Source: Anoplopoma fimbria
Lineage: Eukaryota; Chordata; Actinopteri; Perciformes; Anoplopomatidae
NCBI RefSeq assembly: GCF_027596085.1
Contig: NC_072471.1
Coordinates: 12,714,810 to 12,778,809, forward strand
DNA: 64,000 nucleotides
Reading direction: 5' to 3'
The position numbers and the translations under genes are program-made. Position 1 is the first letter of the stretch. Each line of letters starts with the position of its first letter. The notes below the pieces were generated by a model. The model worked only from the letters and a program-made list of their open reading frames with translations. It was not told the origin of the DNA and ran no database searches. Positions 12,401 through 24,990 of the stretch are shown here, one piece after another.

Positions 12401-12581
12401 ATTAGAATCAATCACATGAACGCCCCTACCTCCCCCTAGACAAACACACACACACACACTAACACACAAGTTGCCTCCTCACCCATAGGTAGAAGCGTAG
12501 TGCGTCCAGGCTGTAGAGACCGGTCCTGAGCGGGATGATAACCACGGTGTAGGAGCCAGAGCCGGGGGGACGACGGGCCAT
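9428..12581 (-). CDS. sapcd1: Suppressor APC domain-containing protein 1
   Basis: Small protein of poorly known function; the family is named for a link to APC. Four coding exons: 12581-12483, 10176-10006, 9913-9758 and 9517-9428. All junctions are phase 0 with GT/AG borders, giving 171 residues and a TGA stop. Exon 1 encodes SYTVVIIPL and ALRFYLW. Exon 2 encodes the charged helix LKDLEKEKDALCSGLEILEK, exon 3 contains SRIQRVNGSLGSV, and exon 4 is a coiled-coil-like tail (SDKNRQISKLELEKNTLLEK). This order resembles human SAPCD1 (ALRFYRW, LERERDALW, QIQKVN). SAPCD2 is the alternative, but the short length favours SAPCD1. The start at 12581 is the first ATG of exon 1 and precedes the conserved block directly. 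Intron 1 is 2.3 kb. Confidence 0.75.
10177..12482 (-). other. sapcd1 intron 1
   Basis: Intron of 2.3 kb. The part at 10540-10760 is less A/T-biased than the rest and could be a conserved element. The 10920-12250 part is A/T-rich and featureless. A short (CA)n tract lies at about 12441-12460. No coding exon was recognised. Confidence 0.45.
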
Positions 12582-12689
12582 GTGGAGGAGATCAGTCACT
12601 GACAGCTACTACTACTGTTGCCCCATACAGCTGGATGAATAACAAACAACAAACCCCAGCTCGCCACCGGCTGACTCACAATATTACAA

Positions 12690-12711
12690 CAGAGAGAGAG
12701 AGAGAGAATGA

Positions 12712-12777
<66 letters not shown>

Positions 12778-12780
12778 AAA
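12690..12780. repeat. Compound (GA)n-(GT)n-(GA)n microsatellite
   Basis: (GA)n, then about 50 bp of (GT)n, then a second (GA)n. It produces the Thr-His and Ser-Leu repeat frames on the minus strand, which are not genes. Confidence 0.96.
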
Positions 12781-13734
12781 AGAGTAGGCAGGGGCTGGAA
12801 AAAAAAGCAGCACGATACACAGGCACAGGCAGCATTGGTTCCCCCTGAGGCGAGGTAATGAAAAATTCCACATGTCACTGCCATGACTGGTCAATCAACA
12901 TACAGTGATACAAAGTGAGAGATGGGGTGGAAAGAAGGTGAAACTGGCCATACAGGATAAAAAAAAAAAAAAAAAAGAAGGAACGACAACAGTGAGTGGC
13001 AGGAAATATGAAAGCAGAGCTGTGGGTGGAAGATTCGAGAGGAGGATACAGGTGTGATCAAACTTGTGTATTTTGGATGAAAACCTTGTTCAACTCTAAA
13101 TCTCAGCTATACAAGAAGGACAGGAGGAAAAACAATCTCAGTTTCACAGGTTTTGTCTGGTCAAGGGCAGAATTCAGAAGGAATCATGTCATCCTGTAAC
13201 TAGAGGTGAAACATGACATTCCTCTCGTTGAATGAAAAGAGGGTGTATGTGATTGTATTCCTCCTAGTTTCAGGTGAGCACTGTCCCGACATGTTGCCTG
13301 GAATGTGACATAACCTGGGAGCGAGGAGTGCGTGCCAGTGTGGACATTATAGCAACAGAGTTAAGCAGTTAAGACAAACAAACAGAGTAGTCAAGTACAG
13401 TTCTGAGAGCAGGGTGGAAGGCGGAGGGTGGAGCGCCTCATGGATTTCAGCCGCGTTGCAGTGACACTAACATCATTACTATCATGGCTCAGCTGTTCAG
13501 CTGATCAATGCCAGCAAAGAACATCAATGGCACATATTTTTTTTATTACTGCCTCAGGCCGAACGGGCTTTTAGACCAATCGGATGAATCCTCAGCAACA
13601 CTGTTGGCAAGTTTTAAGCTTACTGAGATTTATGAGGAAGAATATGAAGATTCAGCCCCAAAAATGTAAAAAAAATAACAGAGTTAAAGTTACGGTGTAG
13701 AACATGATCACAGTTAAACACTGGTACATTAGTG

Positions 13735-13905
13735 AAAGAACTACTCACATCCTTTACTTGTATAAAAGTACCAAAACAACAATGTAAAAGTACAAGTCAT
13801 TAATTAAAACCTTTTTCAGGATACATAAAAAGAAGAAGTATTATAAGCAAAAATTACATGAAGTATAAAAAGTGAAAGTACTCATAATGCATTAAAAAAA
13901 AATCT
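13735..13905 (+). repeat. Degraded AGTAAAAGTACT-type fish repeat
   Basis: Reads as spaced AAAAGTAC units (TTTACTTGTATAAAAGTACC, AATGTAAAAGTACAAG, AGTGAAAGTACTCATAATGC). This is the hallmark of a repeat abundant in perch-like fish. Ends and target duplication are not visible, so the copy is old. Shorter relatives lie near 8640 and 37280-37370. Confidence 0.6.
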
Positions 13906-14492
13906 GAAATAGTATGTTCAAAGTTGTGTGCAAACAGCATCATAATGAAATGTGTCAGGAATACCATGTTTTCAGTATTTGATATATAGTATTAATCTAA
14001 TGTTGCTACTTTTTGCTTCCCAACTCATTATTGTGGGTTAGGAAGCAGTAGGCAGTGCCAACAAAAACACTCCACAATTATGTTTTCTGTGGCTCTGGAG
14101 GAGCTCTGACACGTGAGAGTATTAACCCTTGTCACAGTAATGTCATCAGGGTTTTCTCTACTTAGGGCTTGACATTAAAATCTATTAAAGGACTTTCGCA
14201 TTACAAACTGGGTGTGTGAAGTTTGAAATGTGTGGGCGATGAACAAGCAGGGAGGTTCTAATGATTTAAGTCACATTATGAGAAATGTAGAATCCAGACC
14301 AATAGGCTACTTGGGACAAAACAAGGTGAGTGACTCCTCTAAAAGGATGCACGCTGCTGAGAGAGAGGCTTTACATACAATCCAAACTGTGTTTAGATTA
14401 TTCAGAGGGTGGGTCTCAGTCTATTACTCTAGATAATCTTAACGGATTTCCCCGTTTATAGATCCCACCCATTGACTAAACACTTGTAGAGT

Positions 14493-14524
14493 AAAACCCC
14501 TAAACTAAACACTTTAGGGGTTTT
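14493..14524. repeat. Short inverted repeat
   Basis: AAAACCCCTAAA and TTTAGGGGTTTT form a perfect 12-bp stem around an 8-nt loop. It could be a decayed transposon end or chance; nothing around it suggests a function. Confidence 0.7.
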
Positions 14525-14649
14525 TATTCATATAAATTGACTTGACAATCTTTACATGTAATCATCTGATTTAACCTAATCTATTGAATACTCACTCATA
14601 GTGTCACTGACTTTCTTTCCCCCTTTAAAGCTGCAGTCCTGATCTATCA

Positions 14650-14766
14650 CCAGCAGAGGGCAAGCCTAAGAGTTGAAAGCAATATTCAGAGCTGACATTT
14701 TGTGAATTTATATGGTATACTCATTGAAGCGTGAAGCTGTAGCTCTTACACAACACCAGGTGGCGC
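14650..14766 (+). promoter_or_regulatory. Two CTCF-like motifs, same orientation
   Basis: CCAGCAGAGGGCA (14650-14662) and CACCAGGTGGCGC (14754-14766) resemble the CTCF core CCASYAGRKGGC on the plus strand, about 100 bp apart. Occupancy is not visible from sequence. Confidence 0.4.
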
Positions 14767-17700
14767 AGCACCACAATGATCCAGGGCCATGAGACATCCC
14801 CAAAAGTATGTAAACTATTTTCAACCAATGTTTAGACATTTCTACAGCCTGCAACTCATGGAAAAAAACAACTCGAACTTGCATCTGAATCTCAAAAGAT
14901 GACCACATTAAGATCTCTGAGAGGTCACTTTTACACAACACAAGTATACATTACATACTGTAGGTGACTCTTATCTAAACTGTTTTTTGTAATATTTTCA
15001 TGTTGTGTAACAAGCCTAAGGCCAATCAGCTTGAGAACAGACGTTGGATCAAAACACGTTAATAAACTGCTACAGAGGAATGGCTCTCTATGCTCCAGCA
15101 TCTCTGAGGTGTAGCATGCTGGGAGCTCATGACCCCGCCTAGCATCACGAGACACATGATCTTCACCAGAATTAAGCTCTAATGAAATATCATGATAGCA
15201 TGAACACAAATGATGTGTCTTCTACTATGATGCCTTTAGCTGGTTGTGTAGGCCACTTAGTGCTCTTTTCTGGGAATCAAGAGAGAAGTTGAGATAAAAA
15301 GAAAGGAACAAAAAACAAACTTCTGCACAGTTTATATGTGAGGGAAGTAATCTGACTTTACAGAGGCCACTTTAAAGTGAAAACTTTGCATTGTTGATCA
15401 TGTTGAGTTTCCACTGTGGGCCCCCCAAGGGGGAAGTGCACACTGTGACACAAATTGTGAAAATATAAGAATACATACAATTTCAAATACATACAAGTTT
15501 ACATAAACACACTGTAGTCACCCTTTTACCCCCTATATGGACTCTTTTACTCCCTACTACTACTTTGCGGCCGAGAGTGGGCCCCCAGTTGTTTCCTGTC
15601 TCAGCCCCTCACACAAAAAACACTCACACACACACTTTCACACACGCAAATTTTCTCTCTCGTTGTCACTGCATGCTTTCATACATAGTTTCGAAACAAC
15701 TTAGACTGAAAATGACACATGGACCCACATACACAAGAAGCTAGAGTGGTACACACATTCGTCTCTTCAAAAATAATAAAGGAGGTGATGAGTGCAGCTC
15801 TCCATTCAGTGCTGTGAAACAGAACTGAAGAAGTAGGTAGAATAGAGACTTTATTCCAGGCCATAATAGTTGGGGCACTCCCTTTCTCCCCTCCAGGCTA
15901 CGCCAGCGCTGGCCGCTCAAGGCTCACTGTTCCAGATCATAGCTTCAAGGAATCTAATCCAGATATGTAACCCCCCATACACACTCACTTCAATCGGGAA
16001 AGAAATAAGTGAGTCTCTCTGGCGTCTCAAAGGGGCCCCATTACAGGCAGACACTCACCTCCTCCTCCTGAGAAATGTTTTTATTGCAGTTTTTAACGTG
16101 TTATAGAGTGGTGGAAATCTCAATTTGAGACTGGAAAAGTATCAACACACTGAATTGAAACTAAAAAAAATTGCTTTATTTGGCCGATAAAATTCTGTTG
16201 GACAATAGATCTAAACAGAACAGTGGTTTGTTTTAAATTCTGTTGAAAATCTCAGTTTCCAAACATGACAAATATGCTGGAATAAATTGGGGAAAATGTC
16301 TAAATATGATACTCATTATCTATAAGACATTAAGAATATTTATATTTGGAGTAGTGCAGCCATAATAAATATGAATATTTAATTAAGCGTAAACACCAAA
16401 GACAGTAGTGTCAGTGAAGAGTTGAAACAAGCAGTACAGAAGTGTGACAGAACATGATTTTTCTCCAAATATCCAAAAGTGACGTTAAGAGTTTTGGTTG
16501 GAAGCCAGCTTACACAATCACACACACACACTTCTCTCTCTGTTTAGCAGTCATTTGCTCGCCCACTCATTCATTAATCCTCTCATCCAAATAGTCACGC
16601 ACACACACATTCACACACATCCAAAACTCTAAACAAACTAACCAAATATCCTCCGAGCCCTCTTCTCATCTTTCTCCCACAAACACACATATTGTCACGC
16701 TCATGCACAGCCCGATGCTACGAGGCCAGAGCCAGATGCAAACCAGATGTTCCCCAGATGTAGATAAGGGCGAAAACACATCAGCTGAAGCACACCACCT
16801 TTTCACCTCAGCTGCATGGAGCAGAAACAGATGTGTGACCCGAACATCCTGGTGTTATGAATGACAGATACAGTGTGTTTTTCAAAGAGCTAAGATTATT
16901 AGTATCATTACTGTACTTTTTTTGCATTATGTTGCATTGAAATTAGGCATTTACAATATAAGGGGAGAGCGGGTTTTATTTGCCAGTAGCATTTGATACA
17001 TTTTGTAGGGGAAAAAATCACTTTGTTTTTGTCAAAATAAATACGTTTTAGTTGATCTTTACATATTTTCATATGTCAGACATTCCTTTGCCTTTCTCCC
17101 AAGTTTTGACATTGAACTCGTCTCAAAGTAACTCGAGTGGGACCAAATCAAGTCCCTCTCAGGATCACGCAGGGACGAAAACAAAGGATCGATTTACACC
17201 CGCCACGCTACGCCCTTCAACCCCCCCCCCCCCCACGCCCACAAACACTCTCTGCAAAAAAACTGTATTTTCAGAGAACACCGTGTTACGGCCAAGAAAG
17301 CACAGGCTGCCCTTCAAAAGGACAAGAAGTGCTTTACAGTCATACAGATGGATGCATGAGGGCTACACACACTCACTGGCCTACCACTGCTCAAAAGAAA
17401 ATTAATCTGAGACCTCAATCTTTATGTTACACCGGCACCCCCCAGGCCCGCCCCTGAGGGACACCCCACAAAAAACAAACACATTCAGTCAGGGTCTCCT
17501 TGGGCACATTTCATCTTAAACCCGTTCACCCTGACATGCAAGCTCCCCTGGTGAACCCCTGACAATATCCATCTGCCAGCGAGCTGCCTCGCTCTCCCTG
17601 CACCCAAAAGTCGTGCAGGCCCTGCCCTATCCAGCACACATACACACATACACACAAACATAGACACACACATGAAGTCAGAATACGGCTCACTCCTCCG

Positions 17701-20264
17701 CCCTCCCCCATGACCCCACCTGTGGCCTCCACAGCTGGGCGAATACTCCCATGGAAACTTCTCCCACATATGTATGAAGGACGTGTACGTTTTGTGCGTG
17801 TGTGTATATGTGTGTGACTTAATTTTTGGGTTCACCGCCTTCTTTATCTCCCCCATCCCCCTCACAAAGTCCCAAAATTTGTTTTACATCCCGCAGATGG
17901 CTTGCACTTGGATATATAAAAAAGCAGAAAAAGTTGCATTGTGTCTCCCAGTCTGGATGATAAATTACTACCCGCTATGTATTTAAATCTCTGTAAATCT
18001 GAAGGACAAACTATAACTAGATTAGACAATTGCTGTTTAAATAGCATTAAATTGACTATATATTCAGTGGGTATTTAGGTTGTTCTACACATTTAAATAT
18101 AGTCATTTAAATGATCCATGCTTATTGTTTAGTTAGTTTGTCATACTCCTACTGCGCATAACTTGGCTTCTGCACCGGTTTAGCCTGCAGGCATCCTTTA
18201 CAACTATCATGCACAGTTTGTTTTGAGGCAGATTACAATCTATCGTATGCACCCTTATTCTCCTTGCTCGTAATTTGTTTTGGTGCGTCAGTAAATTTCG
18301 ATTGACGGAACTATCTACTGTCTGCGGTGAGTCTTTTCTCAGTATTTGCTTCCGCAAGTGAAGGGCAGAAGGATGTGGAAACCCCCATACTGCACCTGTG
18401 AACCAACAACTTCCTCTCCTCTGTTCGTCTCTGCTCTCTCCATCACAGATTCCCCATTCACCACAGACACTTCCTGCTGAAATGACACTGGCATACATCC
18501 TCTTGGTGGTTCTCTAAAAAGCATCTCCAGCACCAAACTCTCGGTTTCAAGCTTTTTTTTTAGCCAACGACCTTTGACCTGCAGCTTAATAAAAACTCTG
18601 CCTCACTCCGCGTTAAACCAAACAGCATTCTATCTCAAAACAACACAGTGAGGCACTAAGTTTTACTAATGATATTGGGTTATTACGGTTGTTTTTCAAA
18701 GTTTCGTTTTTTGTGCAGATTATACAATGAGATTTGAAGTGTTCATTTGTGGGCTTTAGTTGTGTTGGTAGGTAGATTTTGGTAAAACACGCTAGCTTTT
18801 TCACCCATGACTCCAGTCTTTATTTGAGGATAAGATAACCAGCTGCTGGCTTCAGCTTCTTATTAAGCACACAGACATCAGACAGGTATCGATCTTCTCT
18901 AACTCTGGTTCTAAATCAGTTATTAAAATGACTTCATATTGATACATCAACCTTTAGTTAGTCTTTACTTCATTTTGCATAAGCTTTCCTTATTTTTCCG
19001 AGCAGCATCCTTACATGAAGCTATATTGTTCTTATTGTCTCTTATCTGATAAATGTCCTCAAAACCATTACGTTACGAATCATTTCCAAATGATTCACAC
19101 TACCAACACTTGTAAAACACTGCCTGCAGTTGTATGATATGCATGGTCAGCTTCTAATGGCTTCTCTGTTAGTCCCTTTGTTTGTTTTACGACTCAGTGA
19201 AAAGAGGTGAACTGTTGTTTTTTTTTGTTGCTAGCACAAGACCCACCAAGACAGTTCACCAGTCTTCTCACCCGAGTCACATTGAACTGTGTGACTTGTT
19301 TTACAAACAAGCTGATGTATTCAAGGGGCACTGACCGTGGAGGGGAGACAATGGGCCTAATGACTGTAACAAACTGTAACTAACAGCACAGGATTAAGGA
19401 TGGGAGGAGGAGGGGGTTACACCAAAACGCACACAACACTGAAGACAAAAAAGAAGAGGATTAGGAATTTGATGTCGAACAATAAACTGACTGTAAATAC
19501 AGGTCAGAGAGCTGACAAAACAGTGAGGTATCATGCCGCCTTGGCCTCATTGTCTGCTGGTGAATCCTCGAATATGATGGCGTATTAAGGCCTCTTGACA
19601 CAAAGATTTGTAGGGATTAAGGGGAACTGGGGCACAACCCTAATGGACTATTATGTGTCACGATGGGAGAGACCTAAAATACCTTGGCTTGTAAGAAAAC
19701 AATACAACTTTGGATATGAAAGTAGAGGAACAGCTCATCCAACAACTATCATCCCATGTTTTTTTATATATAGGGAAAATATTAGGGGGAACAGAAAAGG
19801 AAAATGTATGTATTATTTCTCCCTGTTGAACATCAAATTACTTTTGTCTAAAATTCTTATTTATGTGTGCACAATGGACCATAAAGGTGCTTTAAGTTGG
19901 TTGTATAGAGGACAACAATCAAGTATCTGTATCAGGGCTTTATTTTCCACTTGACAATTGCAGTAACTATATCTAATAAAACCATAATATCTTTAGTAGT
20001 GATTTTAAAGAAAGCAATTTTTTTTACTTCGCCAACAGTCTCCTTTACTTTCATGTTTTTGGCAATTGCTTATTCCACCCCTAACTTGCAATTTGGGATA
20101 TTTTAAAATAATGACTAATTATGACGGGAAGTAAGGTGATGTTGTTATAGAGTGACAAGTCCATTGATGGGTCAACAACACATCCTACTTAACATGAGAG
20201 GCGGCTGTTTGTATGTTGTCTACTCTACCGACAGTCAACGCTGCATCCGTTCGATTGTGCCCTA

Positions 20265-20480
20265 ACCTTTACCTTCAAGTGTTTGTTGTTGTTACCATGA
20301 CGACAAAGCTCTTCTAGCTGTGAGCAAAGAAGTATTTTTAACCAAACCATGATGTTTCCCCAAACCAAACCAAGTTGTTTTCGTGACTAATCCTAACCAA
20401 ACCTAAATAGTGATGTCACATCATAAAAACTTTTTTTAATTCTTCAGCTGTGGTTTGTAACCGTTTTGGAAGGTACAGAC
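20265..20480 (+). repeat. Dispersed fish repeat with CCTAACCAAACC motifs
   Basis: Contains ACCAAACCATGATGTTTCCC and CTAATCCTAACCAAACC, typical of a repeat seen widely in percomorph fish. A related copy lies in the opposite orientation at 37745-37900. The ends were not found; the class is undecided. Confidence 0.5.
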
Positions 20481-21253
20481 AAGTCACGTCATCCTAATGA
20501 TGGGGTGTTAAATCCTTTCTCTGTGTCCTTCAAAGAATGTATTTCAAAGTCCGTAGTTTGTTAATTTGGTAGACTTGTTGATATATTGATTTAGGTCTTG
20601 CTTCTTAAAATGTCAAATATAGGGTTCAAACCCCAACCCTAATAACTTTCATACATGTCCTCACCATTCAATAATTAAGTATTGAAGTCCATGGGTTTAG
20701 ATCTGCATTGTGTAGTTCAGGGACCTAGTTGTTGAACTTTTGATAATATTGTGAAAATAACTTTTTTTCAACCGAGGAACATTCCATGGTGATGACGTCA
20801 TTACTTCAAGTCTCTGTCAGGCATGGTCACACACAGAGCACACAAACAATGAGCTCTCCAATATTGCTGCTAGCTGCATTGACATTATTTAAGCAGTGCT
20901 TTTCATAAACCATGTGAAGAAACGCTGGCCTACATTTGCAGTGTATAAACGGGGAAATCATTATGAGACTGTCCAGACGATGACTAATGTGTGAAAAATG
21001 TAAGTGACTGTGTGTAAAACCTGGAATAACCTTTCTGTGTGAGGAGCGTCAACCGGCTTCTACTGTGTTACTGTAGAGCTAGATAACCTATTTATCAAAT
21101 ACAATAGGAAAGAAGAATGCCTACAGCATTTCATAATAGTTATGGAAAGATTGAAATGTGTTATAATAGGTGTAGGAACGGTTATCGAGAGCCAACATGA
21201 TGTAATAAGCAAAAGCCTTTCAGCAGCCATTTAAGAATTGGAAATTAAGATTG

Positions 21254-21618
21254 GTCTAAAGCAGTGGTTCTCAAATGGGGGTACGTGTACCCCTGAGGGT
21301 ACGTGAAGGCACTCCAGGGGGTACGTGAGATTTTTAAAAAATATATTTAAAATTAGCATCCATTCAAAAATCCTTTAAAAATTGTTATTTAATAAATATT
21401 CAATAAAATATAAGTGTAAGTTCATAAACTGAATTTAATGCAACAATGCAATCGTCAGTGTTGACAGTTTAATAAATCAGACACTGATGGCAGAGCGCTT
21501 AGTATTACATATTTTTTTCAACCAAAAATGCTTTGTGCTGGTTAGGGGGTACTTGGCTAAAAAAGTATTTCACAGGGGGTACATCACTGAAAAAAGGTTG
21601 AGAACCACTGGTCTAAAG
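21254..21618 (+). mobile_element. Non-autonomous hAT-type DNA transposon (MITE)
   Basis: The element runs 21262-21610 (349 bp). It begins CAGTGGTTCTCAA and ends with the exact reverse complement, TTGAGAACCACTG. It is flanked by a perfect 8-bp duplication, GTCTAAAG, at 21254-21261 and 21611-21618. An 8-bp target site and CAG-type termini are the signature of the hAT superfamily. It has no transposase frame, and several GGGGGTAC units lie near both ends. Confidence 0.94.
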
Positions 21619-22600
21619 AGTTTGAGGGAAAAAAGTTTTAGTAAGAAAGGAAGGAGAGGAGTTTAATATTCATGGTGATAAAATTGATTAATTAAAAAAA
21701 GGGGGAAAAAATGAATTAAACAGAAAAATCATTGGTAAATTAGTGAGTGATTAGTCTTTTTCTTTAGCAGTGGAAAATAATTATATTTTCTAAATTGATT
21801 CATGTGATTCAGATTTTTCATTTCAAGGCATAAGTCAATGCAGAGGTCGAGAAGTCATAAACTCATTTTCCAGTTATAAATAGAGAAGAGCAATGTTTCC
21901 TAATCCCTTCTTCCATTTAGCCACCAATTGCACATGGTCGAGGCATTCTGGGAGTTTGAGTGTTTTGCTTCCAGCTCATAGAAACTAATCAGCCCATATA
22001 TCCAAATGTGGATATGGTAAACCTGCAGTAGACTTTCCCGCTCACCGCTCACGTTGCAGTTCAACGTGACTTAAGCAGGAGGGCAGGGTGCCAAAACAAA
22101 ACGTGATGCAAGCACTACACCATGTGTGTGTCACATTTGAGGGTGAAGGGGGGAAATGGCCGCCAATGCTGAGATATTTAACCTACTTCTAGTCCCTCTG
22201 AGGGAGAAGTAGGACGAGCAATAGGTTTGGAGCAGACTAAATCAGGGGATTTTTGCATTATGATAGCAGAGTAAGAAACGACTTATAATCATTATTTACA
22301 CTTTTATACCTCAATAGCTGCAGTTATAACACTTTTCTTTTCGTGCATTTTTGCAAATTTCTGTGCACTTATGTTTTGCAGCAATTAACAAGCATCCATA
22401 GTTGGTGTTGCGTTCAATTGTCATACGGATTCTCGCCTGTGGTGTTTACCTCATGGCTGTTTTGATGGGAACCACGTGACCGAGTCCTCTAGTAGGACGT
22501 CCCCGCTGTCCTCTGAGTCCACTACAAACACGTCGCAGATAAGGTGACAAGGAGGACCCTCCCGTGGGTGTAGTGGGACGAAAACACCTCTCAACGCGAC
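21619..22600. other. Proximal upstream region of cdkn1a
   Basis: No gene. A/T-rich to about 21900, then mixed sequence rising in G/C toward 22450-22650, where the first exon and promoter of cdkn1a are expected. No perfect two-half p53 site was found by eye. Confidence 0.4.
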
Positions 22601-22719
22601 ACTGTTTCGTTTCCACGGAGCTGTCAGAAACACTTCAGTCCTCTCCGGCTGGATGAATTGTGAGGAGCTCGATACGTGAAGCTCAATTTTCGGGAAACTT
22701 TTATATATTGACGCTGATG
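22600..22719 (+). other. Tentative non-coding first exon of cdkn1a
   Basis: A G/C-richer segment ends CTGATG before a strong donor GTAAGAG at 22720. Splicing to the acceptor at 24986 would give the usual p21 layout of a non-coding exon 1 and coding exon 2. The 5' limit is a guess. The terminal ATG would be an out-of-frame upstream start, so another first exon is possible. Confidence 0.4.
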
Positions 22720-22939
22720 GTAAGAGCGAATAAATCCTATTTTTTTTTTTATTTATTTTAATCGTGGCTTGACATCATTATAGTAAATTTTTTCGCGCAT
22801 TCTTGTTTTAATTTATGTTAGATTTGGTTTGCGTAAATGTTAAGTTTGTTCGTTTTAGTGGGTTTCCACTGCGTTAAACGAGTCAATGCCTGTGTCACTG
22901 CTCATTAATCCTATTTTGTTGTTTATTGTGATATTCAAA

Positions 22940-22985
<46 letters not shown>

Positions 22986-24986
22986 TTGACAAGATGCGCA
23001 CTGTTTGTGTCGCATCTCATTGACCGACATCCGCAACGAATCTGATCTGCGTCACGACGTGTTTTACTGCGCATTTAAACTCTGCCTTTCAGTGAACTTT
23101 CTGCTGTTTTTTGTTCTACATTGCACGTTGTTAAGATGCGGTTGCGGCCGTAGTTTGTTCATTTGTAACTGGAGTAGTTTGTTCAGGGTGTTTCTGTCAG
23201 TGTGGACAGACCACGGTACCACGGTCTGCATGCCTCGCCCACTTACATTTCTTTTTGACGCAAACAACTTTCACTCGCAGAGTTGGTGAAAGAAAGCAAT
23301 TATGGTTTTGGTTTTTGCGTGTTATTACATCAAGTCTTTTGATGTATGTGCATATATACACAACTCTGAACGAAACAGAAACGAGGAAATTGAAGTTGTG
23401 CGGTTTAAACTCTATTATTGCACGTGATTAGAGTAGTATGTACTTTAGCATAATGCATTAGTGTTTGCTTTTGGTTTTTAACACACGTTTTTATTAAAAA
23501 GGATAAATGGATGGACAGATGTCGTAACATTTCAGGCTATTTGACTGGTACAAGTGCTCTTTCTGGCTATAATGTAGATGTCAAACACTTGCGCAACGCT
23601 TTGCCCCCCCTCTCACCCCTATGGGGGTGTTTTTGTTTTTCTGACTTCAAGCTGATCTGATAAGACATGTGGGCGTTTCTGGAAAAGTCACACTACACAT
23701 TTATCCTTTTTTGTGGTTTAACTTATTACGCCGATATAACGAATGGCCCCCGAATACTACAATATTTTGTGTATAAATATTGGTATTTTTGTACAGTCTA
23801 TCTAAACTAGAGGTTGTTGGGACAGGGCTGGATTAACCCACTGTGGGGAACCTTTTCAAAGTCCCACACCCTTTGTCCACAAATTAAGCTGTAATTATTT
23901 GATAAGATGCACATTTATTAAAGTATAATATGCACAATGTAATAATCAATATTAACTCAGTGGTGCAGTTTGAAGGATTTGACACGGGGCCCCTCAACAA
24001 ACAGATCCACTTAAGGGCCCTAATGAATGCAGTTAATATTGTCTGTTCGTAAAGCATTCCACTGCACAAATTTGCAGTTAATCCTGTTACCATAAACTAG
24101 TTGAAATTACCTATGGGGATGCTGAGGGCCCGTTCACTATGTTTTCTAGCTTTGCTGGGTATTAGGTCTTTGAGAGAAATAAAAAATAATGTAGATATGA
24201 TGGTCAAACGGGCAGAAGACTTTCTTATTGATTTAACACAATAAAATAATTTAGTTCAGAAATCTGCACCTGTTTGCAACATTTAAAATCAACAAAATAT
24301 AACTTTTGAGACCTTGAATAGTATCAACAGCAAAACTATACATCTCTCAGCTCCACAGTAGTAACTGCCCATCCCAGAAAACATGCATCATCATATTTTA
24401 CTGCACACACGCAGCAGATAAAGCACTGAGGCCCAGATAGTACAGTCAGCAAGGGATGTGGTTAGGATTAAAACTGTATCTACATAGAGGTACTGCAGAA
24501 TGGGATACAATAAAGCTGGAGAAGCATGGTAGATTATCAATTACCAGTGTAGAAATCAATCTCAGAATTCAACAGTATTGCTCTAATTAATTGTGGGTAT
24601 ATGGGAAACATTCCTGGCCCACATGGGGACTTTTTTTCTCTTTGACCTGCTGACCTTTACTGGTGATCTTTGACTGGCAGACACCAGAGCAGGTGGAGAA
24701 TCAGGTTCACTTTGACACGGCAGGGCAGTGAATTTTGTACGAGATTTATTTGGTGTTGGTTCAGTTACCTGTTGCTGCAGTAATTACTCAGTGGGTTAGG
24801 GCACACATGTATTTGATCACATAAAACATAAAAAGGCACCCCAGAGGGCAGATACTGCCTGTGTGTTTTAAGTAAGTACTCATGGCAATAAAAAAAAATA
24901 AAAAAGATCACACCTCAATAAAACTCTGCAGGCCTAACAGTCGACCTGCTGACCCCCCTCTAACACTCTGTGTTGCTCTCTAACAG
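22720..24986 (+). other. Presumed cdkn1a intron 1
   Basis: Spans the donor at 22720 to the acceptor CTCTCTAACAG at 24986. The (GT)n repeat is its only clear feature. The first kilobase has lower A/T than the rest and could hold regulatory DNA. No coding exon recognised. Confidence 0.4.
22942..22982. repeat. (GT)n microsatellite
   Basis: About 40 bp of GT dinucleotide inside the presumed cdkn1a intron 1, about 220 bp after the donor. Confidence 0.96.
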
Positions 24987-24990
24987 GGAC

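Larger units (their letters stand above)
12782..21253. other. Gene-poor spacer upstream of cdkn1a
   Basis: No exon recognised in 8.5 kb. It contains an A-run (12959-12976), a C-run (17221-17234), CA-rich low-complexity stretches (15610-15660, 16515-16700, 17630-17680), two CTCF-like motifs (14650 and 14754), a hairpin (14493-14524) and two degraded dispersed repeats (13735-13905, 20265-20480). Frames of up to 120 codons lack domain-like composition. Because it lies upstream of cdkn1a, enhancers are plausible, but none can be proven from sequence. Confidence 0.45.

Noticed and set aside
12596..12894. Minus-strand frames rich in Thr-His or Ser-Leu repeats
   Set aside because: They are translations of the (GT)n/(GA)n microsatellite, with no conserved sequence on either side.
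17052..17457. Two overlapping Pro/Thr-rich plus-strand frames
   Set aside because: Driven by a C-run and CA-rich DNA; two frames open at once indicates composition bias rather than coding.
22451..22633. 60-codon minus-strand frame near the cdkn1a promoter
   Set aside because: It lies in G/C-richer promoter DNA where stops are rare; no similarity recognised.
23820..24140. Possible dispersed element starting CAGGGCTGGATTAACC
   Set aside because: The opening resembles some fish repeats, but no termini, target duplication or second copy was found.
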